From contig JAUTXP010000004.1 of assembly GCA_030837965.1 (NCBI GenBank), positions 1 through 64,000 of the forward strand: 64,000 bases of DNA, written 5' to 3'. The notes under the pieces are model-generated. The model had not been told where the DNA came from and ran no database searches. It saw nothing but the letters and a program-made list of their open reading frames with translations. Below are positions 24,152 through 33,486 of the stretch, in pieces; the first letter of the stretch is position 1; each line of letters begins with the position of its first letter. The translations under genes and the position numbers were made by a program. The stretch comes from Acidimicrobiaceae bacterium. Lineage in GTDB: Bacteria; Actinomycetota; Acidimicrobiia; Acidimicrobiales; JAUTXP01.

Positions 24152-26212
24152 GTGCACAGTGACGCCGTTCGCAAGACTCGGCGCGGGCGCTGGCTGGTAG
24201 CGCTGCTCGCGTCGATCGGGACCATGGTCGCCATACCTGCGGTGCAGACCGGGGCGGCCACGTTGCCGCCGCCGGCCACCAAAGAGGCACACGGCCACAT
24301 CGAGGCGGTCACGGGACCGGTGGACTCGTCCCGCGCCGAGGAGTGCGCCGGCACTCCCGCAGGCCTTCAGGGCTCGGCCTGGCTGGTCGAGGGCGTCACG
24401 CCGGGGCAGATCTTCCGCCTCACGGCCGACGCAGGAACGTGGCGGGACGACTTCGACGTCACCTTCTACATCTCGCTGGCCGGATGCCGGGCCAACCAGC
24501 CCCGGCTCCCCTACTCCAACCACGCGGGCGACGAGAACTCGGTGGTGCCGACCAACGCAGGCATCGCCGTGGTGACGCTGGCCAGCGGACAGTCAGGTGC
24601 CGCCTTCACGTACAAGCAGTTCGCGGCCACGCCCGCCGTCCCCGTAAGGCGCCCGGATGCGCGGAGGCCCACCGTCATCGCCATCATCGAGCCGACCGGC
24701 GTGGAGACGGTGGGCGGCGCCAACGGGTTCAGCCCGTACCACGTCGACTTCCTCGGCAGCAAGCACCCGTGGAACAACGACGCGGACACGATCAACAACA
24801 TCGACTTCAACGCCGACCCGTCGACCTATGTCCCCGGATACACCGGGGCCGAGCGGCTCGACCTGCACCTCCCGACGCTGGACAACGAGCCTGTGCTCCC
24901 GCTGGCCACCGCCGACCACGCGGCATGGACGTCGATGAAGGTGTCGACGCTCGACGCCCCCCACCCCTACTGGCTGGCCGGCACCAAGGTCATCGCCGCC
25001 CTTCAGTTCAGCGGAGACATGCACCGACGCGACGACAACGGCGGTCACGCCACCATGTCGGCCTCAGTGTCGGGAGGCAACGTGAACGGCACCTGCCCCG
25101 AGTGCCTCTTCGTCTGGATCGGCGCCTCCTCCGTGAGCTCGCAAACCCAGGCGATCGAATGGGCGGCCAAGCAGCCATGGATCGACGTGATCAGCAACAG
25201 CTACCAGCTCAGCGGAGCGGCATATGACGGCGTGGCCTTGAGCAACGTGGTCTCCAGCCACACGAAGAGCGCGGTGGCCGACAAGGGCAAGATCGTGGTG
25301 TGGGCGAGCGGCAACGGGGCCGATGACGCCTTCATGGTCCCGCAGTGGACCTACTGGAACACCCAGAAGGGCCCGGACTGGGTCGTGACGGTGGGCGGAC
25401 TCAGCCCTGTGAACGACCAGCCCTTTCGCGGCGGCCAGCCCGTGGACGTGATCGCCTACGGCCAGCAGTACCCCGTGGCGAGCGGGGGTTTCGTGAACAG
25501 CTCTGGCACGTACTCGGGAACGTCGAACGCCACCCCGGTCACCGCAGGCACACTGGCCCACATCATCCAGCTCGGCCGAGACGTCACGGGCGACACGTGG
25601 ACCGGCCCGCGGGACCCGCAGCTCATGGCCGACGGCAAAAAAATCCCGTGCGCCGCTGGGGTGCCCCGTTGCCCCTTGGAAGACGGCAAGTTGTATCGCC
25701 AAGAGGTCGAGCAGACCCTGTTCGACAATGTGTTGCCGTCGCCGCCGCGGCCCCTGCCCCAAGGGACGAGCGTGGCGCCGCCATCCCCGATGATCTCGAT
25801 CCCCGTCGCCGGAGGAAGTGGCGCACTCGACCCCAACAGCCTCCCCATCGACGAGGTCCGGACCCTTCCCGCCGTCAACTCGTACCAGACCGAGGGCCAC
25901 GGAATCGTTTACGGCCGGTTGGACACCGGTCGGTTTGCAGCCGAGCAGCGTCGGCTGCAAGACGGGCTGCTCGGGCAGACCGCCCCCTACGTCCGGCCGC
26001 CCGCCGAACGCACCTGGATGACGGTGGACTCGAAATGCAGGCAGCGCCTGTGGGGCACATGGGACATGGGCTACTACCACGGAACCCTGCCCACGTTCGA
26101 CCCCGCGGTTGACCAGGTGGCCATGACCTGGAACGGGTGGTGCGACCGGGTCACCCAGGACGCATTCGCTAACGCGCCCGCGGACCCTGACCTCCCGAAG
26201 ACGTTCCGCTAG
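24152..26212 (+). CDS. Secreted subtilisin-fold protein, copy 1
   Basis: 686 residues from GTG 24152 (AGGGAGG site). A Sec signal peptide (RKTRRGRWLVALLASIGTMV, cleavage near TGAAT) precedes a beta-rich domain (about 45-160). A subtilisin-like domain (about 170-480) follows, then a conserved C-terminal region with MTVDSKCRQRLWGTWDMGYY. Active-site positions: His299 in GGHAT, oxyanion Asn388 in SGNG and Ser458 in SGTSNATP match S8 peptidases. The Asp strand reads VIAIIEPTG, with Glu180 where Asp is expected. The protein is either a peptidase with an unusual acid residue or a catalytically weak relative. Long insertions (about 205-295) lie between the first two motifs. First of four tandem paralogues; a hairpin follows. 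Confidence 0.82.
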   Translation: MHSDAVRKTRRGRWLVALLASIGTMVAIPAVQTGAATLPPPATKEAHGHIEAVTGPVDSSRAEECAGTPAGLQGSAWLVEGVTPGQIFRLTADAGTWRDDFDVTFYISLAGCRANQPRLPYSNHAGDENSVVPTNAGIAVVTLASGQSGAAFTYKQFAATPAVPVRRPDARRPTVIAIIEPTGVETVGGANGFSPYHVDFLGSKHPWNNDADTINNIDFNADPSTYVPGYTGAERLDLHLPTLDNEPVLPLATADHAAWTSMKVSTLDAPHPYWLAGTKVIAALQFSGDMHRRDDNGGHATMSASVSGGNVNGTCPECLFVWIGASSVSSQTQAIEWAAKQPWIDVISNSYQLSGAAYDGVALSNVVSSHTKSAVADKGKIVVWASGNGADDAFMVPQWTYWNTQKGPDWVVTVGGLSPVNDQPFRGGQPVDVIAYGQQYPVASGGFVNSSGTYSGTSNATPVTAGTLAHIIQLGRDVTGDTWTGPRDPQLMADGKKIPCAAGVPRCPLEDGKLYRQEVEQTLFDNVLPSPPRPLPQGTSVAPPSPMISIPVAGGSGALDPNSLPIDEVRTLPAVNSYQTEGHGIVYGRLDTGRFAAEQRRLQDGLLGQTAPYVRPPAERTWMTVDSKCRQRLWGTWDMGYYHGTLPTFDPAVDQVAMTWNGWCDRVTQDAFANAPADPDLPKTFR

Positions 26213-26238
26213 CCAGGACACCCACCCCTCAGCGTGCC

Positions 26239-26270
26239 CGTGCACGGTGGACACCCGTCCACCGTGCACG
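26239..26270. terminator. Hairpin after subtilase copy 1
   Basis: Perfect 14-bp stem (CGTGCACGGTGGAC) with a 4-base loop, 27 bases after the stop codon. No U-tract. Confidence 0.7.
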
Positions 26271-26304
26271 CCGCAAACGGATTCGGAAACATCTGATTGG
26301 CCTA

Positions 26305-26332
26305 TTGCCATATCAGATGACAGATGTACCAT
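26305..26332 (+). promoter_or_regulatory. Promoter of subtilase copy 2
   Basis: TTGCCA (26305-26310), 16-base spacer, TACCAT (26327-26332). The spacer and flanks include an inverted CATCTGA/TCAGATG pair around the -35 element, a possible regulator site. It is followed by the same AGGGAGGTGCTGG leader as copies 1 and 3. Confidence 0.6.
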
Positions 26333-26360
26333 CTGACCCACATCGCTAGGGAGGTGCTGG

Positions 26361-28433
26361 GTGCACACTGGGGACGCTGTCCGAAAGACCCGTCGCGGGC
26401 GCTGGCTGGGGGCGCTGCTCGCGGCGGTCGCGACCACGGCCGCCATACCCGCAGTCCAAAGCAGTGCTGCGAACCTGCCGCCGCCGCCTGCGCCGACCAA
26501 AGAGGTGCACGGCCACATCGACACCGCCACCGGGCCGGTCGATACGACCCGTGCCGAGGAGTGCGCGGCCACCCCGACCGGCCTCCAAGGCTCCGCTTGG
26601 CTGGTCGACGGCGTGACGCCGGGCCAGATCTTCCGCCTGACGGCCGACGCGGGCACGTGGCGTGACGACTTCGACGTCGCCTTCTACGGATCGCTGGCCG
26701 GATGCCGGGCCAACGAGGCCCGCATTGTGTTCTCGAACCACGCGGGCGACGAGAACTCTGTCGTGCCCGCGGGCGCAGGCATCGCAGTCGTGACCCTCGC
26801 CACCGGGAAAGCAGGCGCGGCCTTCGCGTACAAGGAGTTCGCGCCCGCCCCGGCCGTCCCGGTGAAGTTGCCGGGCGCACGCCGACCCACTGTTGTGGCC
26901 ATCATCGAGCCCATCGGCAGCGACAGCGTCAACGGGGTCAACGGGTTCAGCCCGTACCACCTCGACTTCCTGGGCAGCAAGCATCCGTGGAACAACGACG
27001 CGGACACGCTCAACAACATCGACTTCAACGCCGACCCGGCGACCTATGTCCCCGGCTACACCGGGGGCGAGCGCCTCGACCTGCACCTGCCCACGTTGGA
27101 CAACGAGCCAGTGCTCCCGTTGGCCACGGCCGACAATCTGGCGTGGAGATCGATGAAGAACTCCACGCTCGACGCACCGCACCCCTATTGGCTGGCCGGC
27201 ACCAAGGTGATCGCCGCGTTGACGTTCAACGGGGACCTTCATCGCCGTAATGACAACGGCGGCCACGCCACGATGGCATCGTCGGTGGCGGCGGGAAATG
27301 TTCACGGTACGTGTCCTGAGTGCCTGTTCGTGTGGATCGGGGCCTCCAGCGTGAGCACGGAGTCGCAGGCGCTCGAATGGGCAGCCAAGCAGCCGTGGAT
27401 CGACGTGATCAGCAACTCCTACGAGATGAGTGCGGCCTGGCACGACGGCGTCACATTGGGCAACGAGACCTCGAGCCGGACGAAGAGCCTGGTGGCCGAC
27501 AAGGGAAAGATCGTCGTGTGGGCGGCAGGCAACGGGGCCGACGGCGCGTTCATCGCCCCCCAGTCCACATACTGGTCGACCCAGAAGGGCCCGGACTGGG
27601 TGGTCACCGTCGGCGCCCTGACTCCGGTCAACGACCAGCCCCTTCGAGGTGGGCAGCCGGTCGACGTCATCGCCTACGGGGAGCAGTACCCGTCGGCTGG
27701 CGACACCGTGGTCAACGGCCAGACCACCTTCTCCGGCAGCTCGAATGCCACGCCGGTGACCGCAGGAACGCTGGCCCACATCATCCAGCTCGGCCGGGAC
27801 GTCTTGGGCGACTCGTGGACCAGCCTGCGGGACCCGCAACTGGTGGCCGAGGGCAAGCGCATTCGATGTGCGCCGGATGTGGCCAACTGCCCACTGGACG
27901 ACGGGAAGCTGTACCGGCAGGAAGTCGAGCAGACCCTGTTCGACAATGTGCTCCCGTCGCCGCCGCGGCCGTTGCCCCGAGGCACGACCGTGGCGCCGCC
28001 GTCGCCCATGCTGTCGATTCCCGTCTCCAGCGCCCCCGCCGCCGTCAGCCCCAACACGGCTCCGCTGGACGAGATCCGGTACCTCCCGGCCGTCAACTCC
28101 TATCAGACCGAGGGCCACGGGGTGGTCTACGGCAAGCTGGACGCCGGCCGCTTCGTGGCCGAGCAACGCCGCCTTCAGGATGGGCTGCTCGGCCAAGTTG
28201 GTCCCTACGCCCGCCCGCCCGCAGAGCGCACGTGGATGACCGTGGACTCCAAGTGCAGGCAGCGCCTGTGGGGCATATGGGGCATGGGCTACTACCACGG
28301 CCAGCCCCTGACCTTCGATCCGGCCGTCGATCAGACGGCCATGGCCTGGAACGGATGGTGCGACCGAGTCGTCCAGGACGCGTTCGCCGATGGCCCTGCG
28401 AACCCGGAGTTGGGGACGCCCTCGACCGGCTAG
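26361..28433 (+). CDS. Secreted subtilisin-fold protein, copy 2
   Basis: 690 residues, closely similar to copy 3 from promoter to stop. Signal peptide with RKTRRGRWLGALLAAVATT, N-terminal beta domain, subtilisin-like domain and the conserved C-terminus. His is in GGHATM, Asn in AAGNGADG, Ser in SGSSNATP; the acid position is again Glu (VVAIIEP). The segments DFLGSKHPWNND and APHPYWLAGTKVIAAL, specific to this paralogue group, are conserved with copies 1 and 3. It has its own promoter, leader and terminator hairpin, so each copy is an independent transcription unit rather than part of an operon. Likely exported and possibly peptidoglycan- or surface-associated; the target is unknown. Confidence 0.82.
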   Translation: MHTGDAVRKTRRGRWLGALLAAVATTAAIPAVQSSAANLPPPPAPTKEVHGHIDTATGPVDTTRAEECAATPTGLQGSAWLVDGVTPGQIFRLTADAGTWRDDFDVAFYGSLAGCRANEARIVFSNHAGDENSVVPAGAGIAVVTLATGKAGAAFAYKEFAPAPAVPVKLPGARRPTVVAIIEPIGSDSVNGVNGFSPYHLDFLGSKHPWNNDADTLNNIDFNADPATYVPGYTGGERLDLHLPTLDNEPVLPLATADNLAWRSMKNSTLDAPHPYWLAGTKVIAALTFNGDLHRRNDNGGHATMASSVAAGNVHGTCPECLFVWIGASSVSTESQALEWAAKQPWIDVISNSYEMSAAWHDGVTLGNETSSRTKSLVADKGKIVVWAAGNGADGAFIAPQSTYWSTQKGPDWVVTVGALTPVNDQPLRGGQPVDVIAYGEQYPSAGDTVVNGQTTFSGSSNATPVTAGTLAHIIQLGRDVLGDSWTSLRDPQLVAEGKRIRCAPDVANCPLDDGKLYRQEVEQTLFDNVLPSPPRPLPRGTTVAPPSPMLSIPVSSAPAAVSPNTAPLDEIRYLPAVNSYQTEGHGVVYGKLDAGRFVAEQRRLQDGLLGQVGPYARPPAERTWMTVDSKCRQRLWGIWGMGYYHGQPLTFDPAVDQTAMAWNGWCDRVVQDAFADGPANPELGTPSTG

Positions 28434-28452
28434 TCAACTCGCCGACTCCTCT

Positions 28453-28493
28453 GCGGGGCAGGTCGCGCTCTTTCCGTGCGCGGCCTGCCCCGC
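28453..28493. terminator. Hairpin after subtilase copy 2
   Basis: Ten-bp stem GCGGGGCAGG/CCTGCCCCGC extended by a GCGC/GCGC inner stem, 19 bases after the stop. The outer stem is identical in the hairpin after copy 3, so the duplication unit included the terminator. Confidence 0.7.
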
Positions 28494-28565
28494 TGTCGCG
28501 TCTCCGGGGACATGGCGTCGACCCATTACGCCGAAAACGGATTCCAAGAACATCTACGTGGCCTA

Positions 28566-28593
28566 TTGCCATATCAGATGCCAGATGTACCAT
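28566..28593 (+). promoter_or_regulatory. Promoter of subtilase copy 3
   Basis: TTGCCA (28566-28571), 16-base spacer, TACCAT (28588-28593), followed by the same leader and ribosome-binding site as copy 2. An ACGGATTC box about 30-40 bases upstream of the -35 element is present before all three copies. Confidence 0.6.
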
Positions 28594-28621
28594 TCGACCC
28601 ACATCGCTAGGGAGGTGCTGG

Positions 28622-30697
28622 GTGCACACTGGGGACGCTGTTCGAAAGACCCGTCGCGGGCGCTGGCTGGGCGCGCTGCTCGCGGCGGTCGCGACGATGG
28701 CCGCCATACCCGCAGTCCAAAGCGGCGCCGCGAACCTGCCGCCGCCGCCTGCGCCGACCAAAGAGGTGCACGGCCACATCGACACCGCCACGGGGCCGGT
28801 CGACACGAGCCGCGCCGAGGAGTGCGCGGCCACGCCGACGGGCCTCCAAGGCTCCGCTTGGCTGGTCGACGGCGTGACGCCGGGCCGGATCTTCCGCCTG
28901 ACCGCCGACGCGGGCACGTGGCAGGACGACTTCGACGTCGCCTTCTACGGATCGCTGGCCGGCTGCCGGGCCAACCAGCCCCGCATTGCGTTCTCGAACC
29001 ACGCGGGCGACGAGAACTCGGTCGTGCCCGCCAACGCAGGCATCGCGGTCGTGACCCTCGCCAACGGAAGGCCCGGTGCGGCCTTTGCGTACAAGGAGTT
29101 CGCATCCACCCCGGCCGTCCCGGTGAAGCGCCCAGACGCACGGCGGCCCACCGTCATCGCCATCATCGAGCCGCTTGGCAACGACCCGGTCGGCGGGGCC
29201 AACTCGTTCAGCCCCTACCACGTCGACTTCCTGGGCAGCAAGCACCCATGGAACAACGACGCCGACACGCTCAACAACATCGACTTCAACGCCGACCCTT
29301 CCACCTATGTCCCGGGCTACACCGGGGGCGAACGGCTCGACCTGCACCTGCCCACGTTGGACAACGAGCCGGTGCTCCCGTTGGCCAAGGCCGACGGTGT
29401 GGCGTGGAGCTCCATGAAGTCGTCCACGCTCGACGCCCCGCACCCCTATTGGCTCGCGGGCACCAAGGTGGTCGCTGCCCTGCGATTCGGCGGGAACATG
29501 CACGGCCGCGATGACAATGACGGGCACGCCACCATGGCCTCCTCGGTGGCGGGCGGCAACGTCAACGGCACCTGCCCGGAATGCCTGTTCGTGTGGATCG
29601 GCGTCGCCTCCGAGGGGCTCGGGCTCCAGGCCCTGGAATGGGCGGCCAAGCAGCCGTGGATCGACGTGATCAGCAACTCCTACGAGATGAGCGCGGCCTG
29701 GCACGACGGCGTCTACCTGAGCGACGTGGCCTCGAGCCGGACGAAGAGCCTGGTGGCGGACAAGGGCAAGATCGTCCTGTGGGCGGCTGGGAACGGGGCC
29801 GACGGCGCCTTCATCGCCCCCCAGTCCACCTACTGGTCCAGTCAAAAGGGCCCCGACTGGGTGGTCACGGTGGGCGCCCTCACGCCCAGAAACGACCAGC
29901 CCCTGCGCGGCGGCCACCCGGTGGACGTCATCGCCTACGGCGAGCAATACCCCTCCGGCGGCGGCACGCTGGCCAACAGCAGGACCACCTTTTCGGGCAG
30001 CTCGAACGCCACGCCGGTGACGGCGGGCACCATCGCCCACATCCTTCAGCTCGGACGCGATGTGATGGGCGACAGCGCAAGCACAACCCGCGACCCGCAA
30101 ATCATGGCCTCGGGCAAGGCCTTCCCGTGCGCCTCAGGCGTTTCGCACTGCCCGCTCGAGGACGGCAAGCTCTACCGGCAAGAGGTGGAGCAGATCCTGT
30201 TCGACAACGTGCTGCCGTCGCCGGCCCGGCCGTTGCCGCCCGGAACGACTGTGGCTCCGCCGTCGCCGATGCTTTCCCTGCCGGTTTCTGCCGCACCCAC
30301 GAAGGTCGATCCCGACACGGTTCCCTTGGACGACATTCGGAACCTCCCGGCCGTCAACTCGTACCAGACCGAGGGTCACGGAATCGTCTACGGCCGGCTG
30401 GACTCCAGCCGCTTTGCGGCCGAGCAGCGTCGTTTGCAGGATGGGCTTCTCGGCCTGGTCGGCCCGTACGTCCGGCCGCCCGCTGAGCGCACCTGGATGA
30501 CCGTGGACTCAAAATGCAGGCAGCGGCTGTGGGGCACATGGGACATGGGCTACTACCACGGCCAGCCGCTGAACTTCGATCCGGCCGTCGATCAGACGGC
30601 CATGGCTTGGAACGGCTGGTGTGACCGGGTCACCCAGGACGCCTTGGCCGACGCGCCTGCCAATCCGGACCTGCCCAACGCTCCTACAACCGGCTAG
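28622..30697 (+). CDS. Secreted subtilisin-fold protein, copy 3
   Basis: 691 residues from the GTG placed exactly as in copy 2; the frame is open further upstream across the preceding terminator and promoter, which is not coding. Same architecture: signal peptide (RGRWLGALLAAVATMA), beta domain, subtilisin-like domain and C-terminal CRQRLWGTWDMGYYHG. His is in DGHATM, Asn in AAGNGADG, Ser in SGSSNATP and Glu replaces Asp in VIAIIEP. One small difference from copy 2 lies around IGVASEGLGLQ, a surface stretch before the helix LEWAAKQPWIDV. Such local variation between close paralogues may reflect different targets. Confidence 0.82.
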   Translation: MHTGDAVRKTRRGRWLGALLAAVATMAAIPAVQSGAANLPPPPAPTKEVHGHIDTATGPVDTSRAEECAATPTGLQGSAWLVDGVTPGRIFRLTADAGTWQDDFDVAFYGSLAGCRANQPRIAFSNHAGDENSVVPANAGIAVVTLANGRPGAAFAYKEFASTPAVPVKRPDARRPTVIAIIEPLGNDPVGGANSFSPYHVDFLGSKHPWNNDADTLNNIDFNADPSTYVPGYTGGERLDLHLPTLDNEPVLPLAKADGVAWSSMKSSTLDAPHPYWLAGTKVVAALRFGGNMHGRDDNDGHATMASSVAGGNVNGTCPECLFVWIGVASEGLGLQALEWAAKQPWIDVISNSYEMSAAWHDGVYLSDVASSRTKSLVADKGKIVLWAAGNGADGAFIAPQSTYWSSQKGPDWVVTVGALTPRNDQPLRGGHPVDVIAYGEQYPSGGGTLANSRTTFSGSSNATPVTAGTIAHILQLGRDVMGDSASTTRDPQIMASGKAFPCASGVSHCPLEDGKLYRQEVEQILFDNVLPSPARPLPPGTTVAPPSPMLSLPVSAAPTKVDPDTVPLDDIRNLPAVNSYQTEGHGIVYGRLDSSRFAAEQRRLQDGLLGLVGPYVRPPAERTWMTVDSKCRQRLWGTWDMGYYHGQPLNFDPAVDQTAMAWNGWCDRVTQDALADAPANPDLPNAPTTG

Positions 30698-30713
30698 CAA
30701 GACCCTCAAGACG

Positions 30714-30754
30714 GCGGGGCAGGCTGCGCTCTTTCACGGCGCAGCCTGCCCCGC
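30714..30754. terminator. Hairpin after subtilase copy 3
   Basis: Perfect 16-bp stem (GCGGGGCAGGCTGCGC) with a 9-base loop, 16 bases after the stop codon. It is the strongest hairpin of the cluster. Confidence 0.75.
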
Positions 30755-30871
30755 TGGCGCGTTTCGTCCGGTTTCCCGGCAGGAACCGGGGCGCCCGCCG
30801 TGGAACTGCACAGCCATCGTTCTGTGATTTAACTCGTCGTGTTTGATATGTCACTGACCCGAGGGGGCCAC

Positions 30872-32890
30872 ATGTTGCAAGCCAACGCAGGGACCGGCCG
30901 CGTGCGTCGACGCCGGTTCATCACCGTGGGCCTGGCCGCCCTGGCCATGGCGGTCCCGTCCGTCGCTCGGGCAGGCACGACGAGCTCGTCGTCCTCGGAC
31001 CAAGAGGTGCACGGCGTGGTGACGTACCCCACGGGCCTGCCCCGCAACGGCGGCGCGCCGGTGCGATGCGCAGCCAACGGGCAAGGCGTGCCCGGCACGA
31101 CCGCGACCATCGCGTCGGTGACGCCGGGCAAGTCGTTCGCCCTCACCGCCGACTCGGGCACGTGGGAGGCCGACTTCGACATCGCCTTCTACAGCGCGGG
31201 ACCGGTGTGCACGGGCACGACTGCGGCGACGGCGCTGCCGTACCGCAACATGGGCGGGGACGAATACGGCGTCGTCCCGGCCAACGCCACCATGGCTGTG
31301 GTCAGCCTGGTGTCGGACAGCCAGAAGCAGGCCTTCACGTACCGCGAGTACGTCCCCGCTCCGGTGGCCCTGCGCAACGCCGACCAGCAAAAGCCCACGG
31401 TGGTGGCCATCATCGAGCCCCTCGTGCTGCTTGACAATCTCCAGGGCAAGGCCAACGGCTTCAGCCCTTACCACTTGGACTTCTCGGGCGCCGAGCACCC
31501 GTGGAACCGGGACGGCAACAGCCAGAACGACATCGACTTCACGGTCGACCCTTCGCCTTGGCTCCCCGGCTACCCAGGCGCCACGCCGGTGCAGATCACC
31601 GTCCCCACCACCGCCGATCAGGACGTGTCCACGCTGGCGGCTGGCCCCGACAAGGACGCGTGGGCGTCCATGCAGGCATCGACGCCGGGCGACGTCCACC
31701 TGTACCGCCTGCCGGGCACGAAGATCGTGGGCGCGGCGACGTTCTCCTTCGCGCCGAGCAGCCTCATTCAGTTGGACACGCCCACCATCTACAGCCCCCA
31801 GAACCTCGAGGCCCACGGCACCAAGACCTCGTCGGTGGCCGCGGGGAACATCCATGGCTCGTGCCCTGAGTGCGTGCTGGTGCTGCTGCGGGGCAACGCG
31901 GCAGCCGCCATGGCGTGGGCCACGGCCCAGCCGTGGATCGACGTCATCTCCAACTCCTACGGCGCGGCCGGGGGCTTCCCCTCGGCTGACCAGCCCACCC
32001 GGCTGCGCATGCGCGACGCGGTAACGGGCGGACAGACCATCGTGTGGTCGTCAGGCAACGGCGCCGAGGGCAATGCCACGGTTCCCGCCTTGGACTACTT
32101 CGACGACCGTCCGGGCAGCGACTGGATCGTCACCGTGGGGGGCGTGGAGCCTTCGGGCGAGCAGCCCGACGGGGCCTCTCGGCCCGTGGACCTGGCCTCG
32201 TACGACATCTCGTACTGGTCGGCGGGCGGCACGACTGCGGGCGGGCAGACCCTCTTCGGGGGCACGTCGAACGCGGCGCCGGTCGTGGCCGGCACGTTCG
32301 GCGAGACCCTCCTGCTCGGCCGCTCGCTCCTCGGCGACACCGCGCCCGGTCACGCCGACGGCGTGGTCGCCCAGGGCGCGCCCCGGCCGTGTGATGGCGG
32401 CGGGTCCACGTGCGTGCTGAGCGACGGCGTCCTGACTCGGGCCGAGTTGCAGGACACGATCTATACGAGCGTGTATCCGTCCCCGCCTCGCTACGACGGC
32501 TTCGGACCCGCAGGCCCGGTGAACACCGCGCTCACGTCAGCCCACCCTTTGCCCATGAGGCCCACCTACACGGCGCAAGGGCACGGCGTCGTGCACGGGC
32601 GGCTGTCCGAGGCTCGGTACCAGGCCGAAAAGCGCGGCTTCCTCGACGCCCTGCGTGGAGCGGGGGCGCCCGCGGTGCGTCCGCCGGGCGAGCGGAAGTG
32701 GATGACCGCAGACTCCATGTGCAGGCAGCGCCTTTGGGGCAACTGGGACTTCGGCTACTTCCATGCCGGCGACCCGGCTCCTGCGTTCGACCCTGCTGTC
32801 GACGCCCCGGCCGCAGCCATGTGGCAGTGGTGCTCGAACGCCCCGCAGGACTTGGGCCAAACGGTCGGCGGAGACGACACCGGCCTCTAA
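30872..32890 (+). CDS. Secreted subtilisin-fold protein, divergent copy 4
   Basis: 672 residues from the ATG with GAGGGGG upstream; in-frame starts at 30839 and 30848 are less likely. The signal peptide begins with RVRRRRFITVGLAALAMA, possibly Tat-type. The domain order is as in copies 1-3 but identity is much lower and the promoter block is not shared. Key residues: Glu in VVAIIEP (again replacing Asp), His in AHGTKTSS, which is closer to the usual subtilisin HGT motif, Asn in SSGNGAEG and Ser in GGTSNAAP. The C-terminus keeps MTADSMCRQRLWGNWDFGYF. It shows that the Asp-to-Glu change predates the recent duplications. Probably the older founder-type member of the cluster. Confidence 0.8.
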   Translation: MLQANAGTGRVRRRRFITVGLAALAMAVPSVARAGTTSSSSSDQEVHGVVTYPTGLPRNGGAPVRCAANGQGVPGTTATIASVTPGKSFALTADSGTWEADFDIAFYSAGPVCTGTTAATALPYRNMGGDEYGVVPANATMAVVSLVSDSQKQAFTYREYVPAPVALRNADQQKPTVVAIIEPLVLLDNLQGKANGFSPYHLDFSGAEHPWNRDGNSQNDIDFTVDPSPWLPGYPGATPVQITVPTTADQDVSTLAAGPDKDAWASMQASTPGDVHLYRLPGTKIVGAATFSFAPSSLIQLDTPTIYSPQNLEAHGTKTSSVAAGNIHGSCPECVLVLLRGNAAAAMAWATAQPWIDVISNSYGAAGGFPSADQPTRLRMRDAVTGGQTIVWSSGNGAEGNATVPALDYFDDRPGSDWIVTVGGVEPSGEQPDGASRPVDLASYDISYWSAGGTTAGGQTLFGGTSNAAPVVAGTFGETLLLGRSLLGDTAPGHADGVVAQGAPRPCDGGGSTCVLSDGVLTRAELQDTIYTSVYPSPPRYDGFGPAGPVNTALTSAHPLPMRPTYTAQGHGVVHGRLSEARYQAEKRGFLDALRGAGAPAVRPPGERKWMTADSMCRQRLWGNWDFGYFHAGDPAPAFDPAVDAPAAAMWQWCSNAPQDLGQTVGGDDTGL

Positions 32891-32904
32891 CCCGCCCCCC
32901 TCTC

Positions 32905-32941
32905 CAACTTTTCCACAGCACCTGCTGCTGTGGAAAAGTTG
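32905..32941. terminator. Hairpin between subtilase 4 and the Rrf2 gene
   Basis: Perfect 16-bp stem (CAACTTTTCCACAGCA) with a 5-base loop, between two convergent genes, so a bidirectional terminator is likely. Confidence 0.7.
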
Positions 32942-32963
32942 AGGGGGCGGCGCGATTCGGGAG

Positions 32964-33422
32964 TCAGCGGGGTTTCCAGGCGTCGGGGTCGGCGATGAGC
33001 TTGCGCACCTGCGGCGGCATCTTGCCTGAGGCCACGTCGGCCAAGGTGATCGACTCCAAGACCATGCGGAGGGCGGCGCGCACGGCGACCCACGCGCCCA
33101 AGAGGTGCTCGGCCGGTCCCTCGTAGGCCGCCTGCTCGGGCCGCACGCCGCGGACTTCGGCCAACGGTCCTTCGAGGGCGCGAAAGACGTCGGCCAGCGC
33201 GATCTCCTTGGCCGGGCGGGCCAGCCGGTACCCGCCCACATTGCCCCGCTGGCTGGTGACGAAGCCGGCCCGGCGCAGGTCGCCCAGGATGTTCTCCACG
33301 AACTTGGCGGGCAGACCTTGCTCCGCGGCGATGGCCTCGCCCTTGATCCCTGTGCCCGGCGGGGCCGCGGCCAGTGCGGCCAAGGCGCGCATGGCGTAGT
33401 CGACCCGGGCCGAGATGTACAC
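32964..33422 (-). CDS. Rrf2-family transcription regulator
   Basis: 152 residues. The N-terminal winged helix is typical (MYISARVDYAMRALAALA, then IAAEQGLPAKFVENILGDLRRAGFVTSQRGNVGGYRLARP). The three Fe-S ligand cysteines of IscR/NsrR-type members are absent; there is no cysteine at all. It therefore resembles the cysteine-metabolism (CymR-like) branch. It is divergent from the ABC importer genes, with a TGACTTAGTCA palindrome over their promoter. The likely role is sulfur-dependent control of that importer, which supports a sulfonate-type substrate. Confidence 0.88.
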   Translation of the reverse strand: MYISARVDYAMRALAALAAAPPGTGIKGEAIAAEQGLPAKFVENILGDLRRAGFVTSQRGNVGGYRLARPAKEIALADVFRALEGPLAEVRGVRPEQAAYEGPAEHLLGAWVAVRAALRMVLESITLADVASGKMPPQVRKLIADPDAWKPR

Positions 33423-33486
33423 GGCCCCATCGTCGCAGACCCCTGCCGCACCGGAGGTCCTTACTCCTCTGTTCCTACAAATCTAA

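Noticed and set aside
27320-30697. Apparent 1125-residue protein spanning subtilase copies 2 and 3
   Set aside because: The first 434 codons are out of frame with copy 2 and cross its stop, hairpin and the copy 3 promoter. The real gene starts at GTG 28622, matching copy 2.
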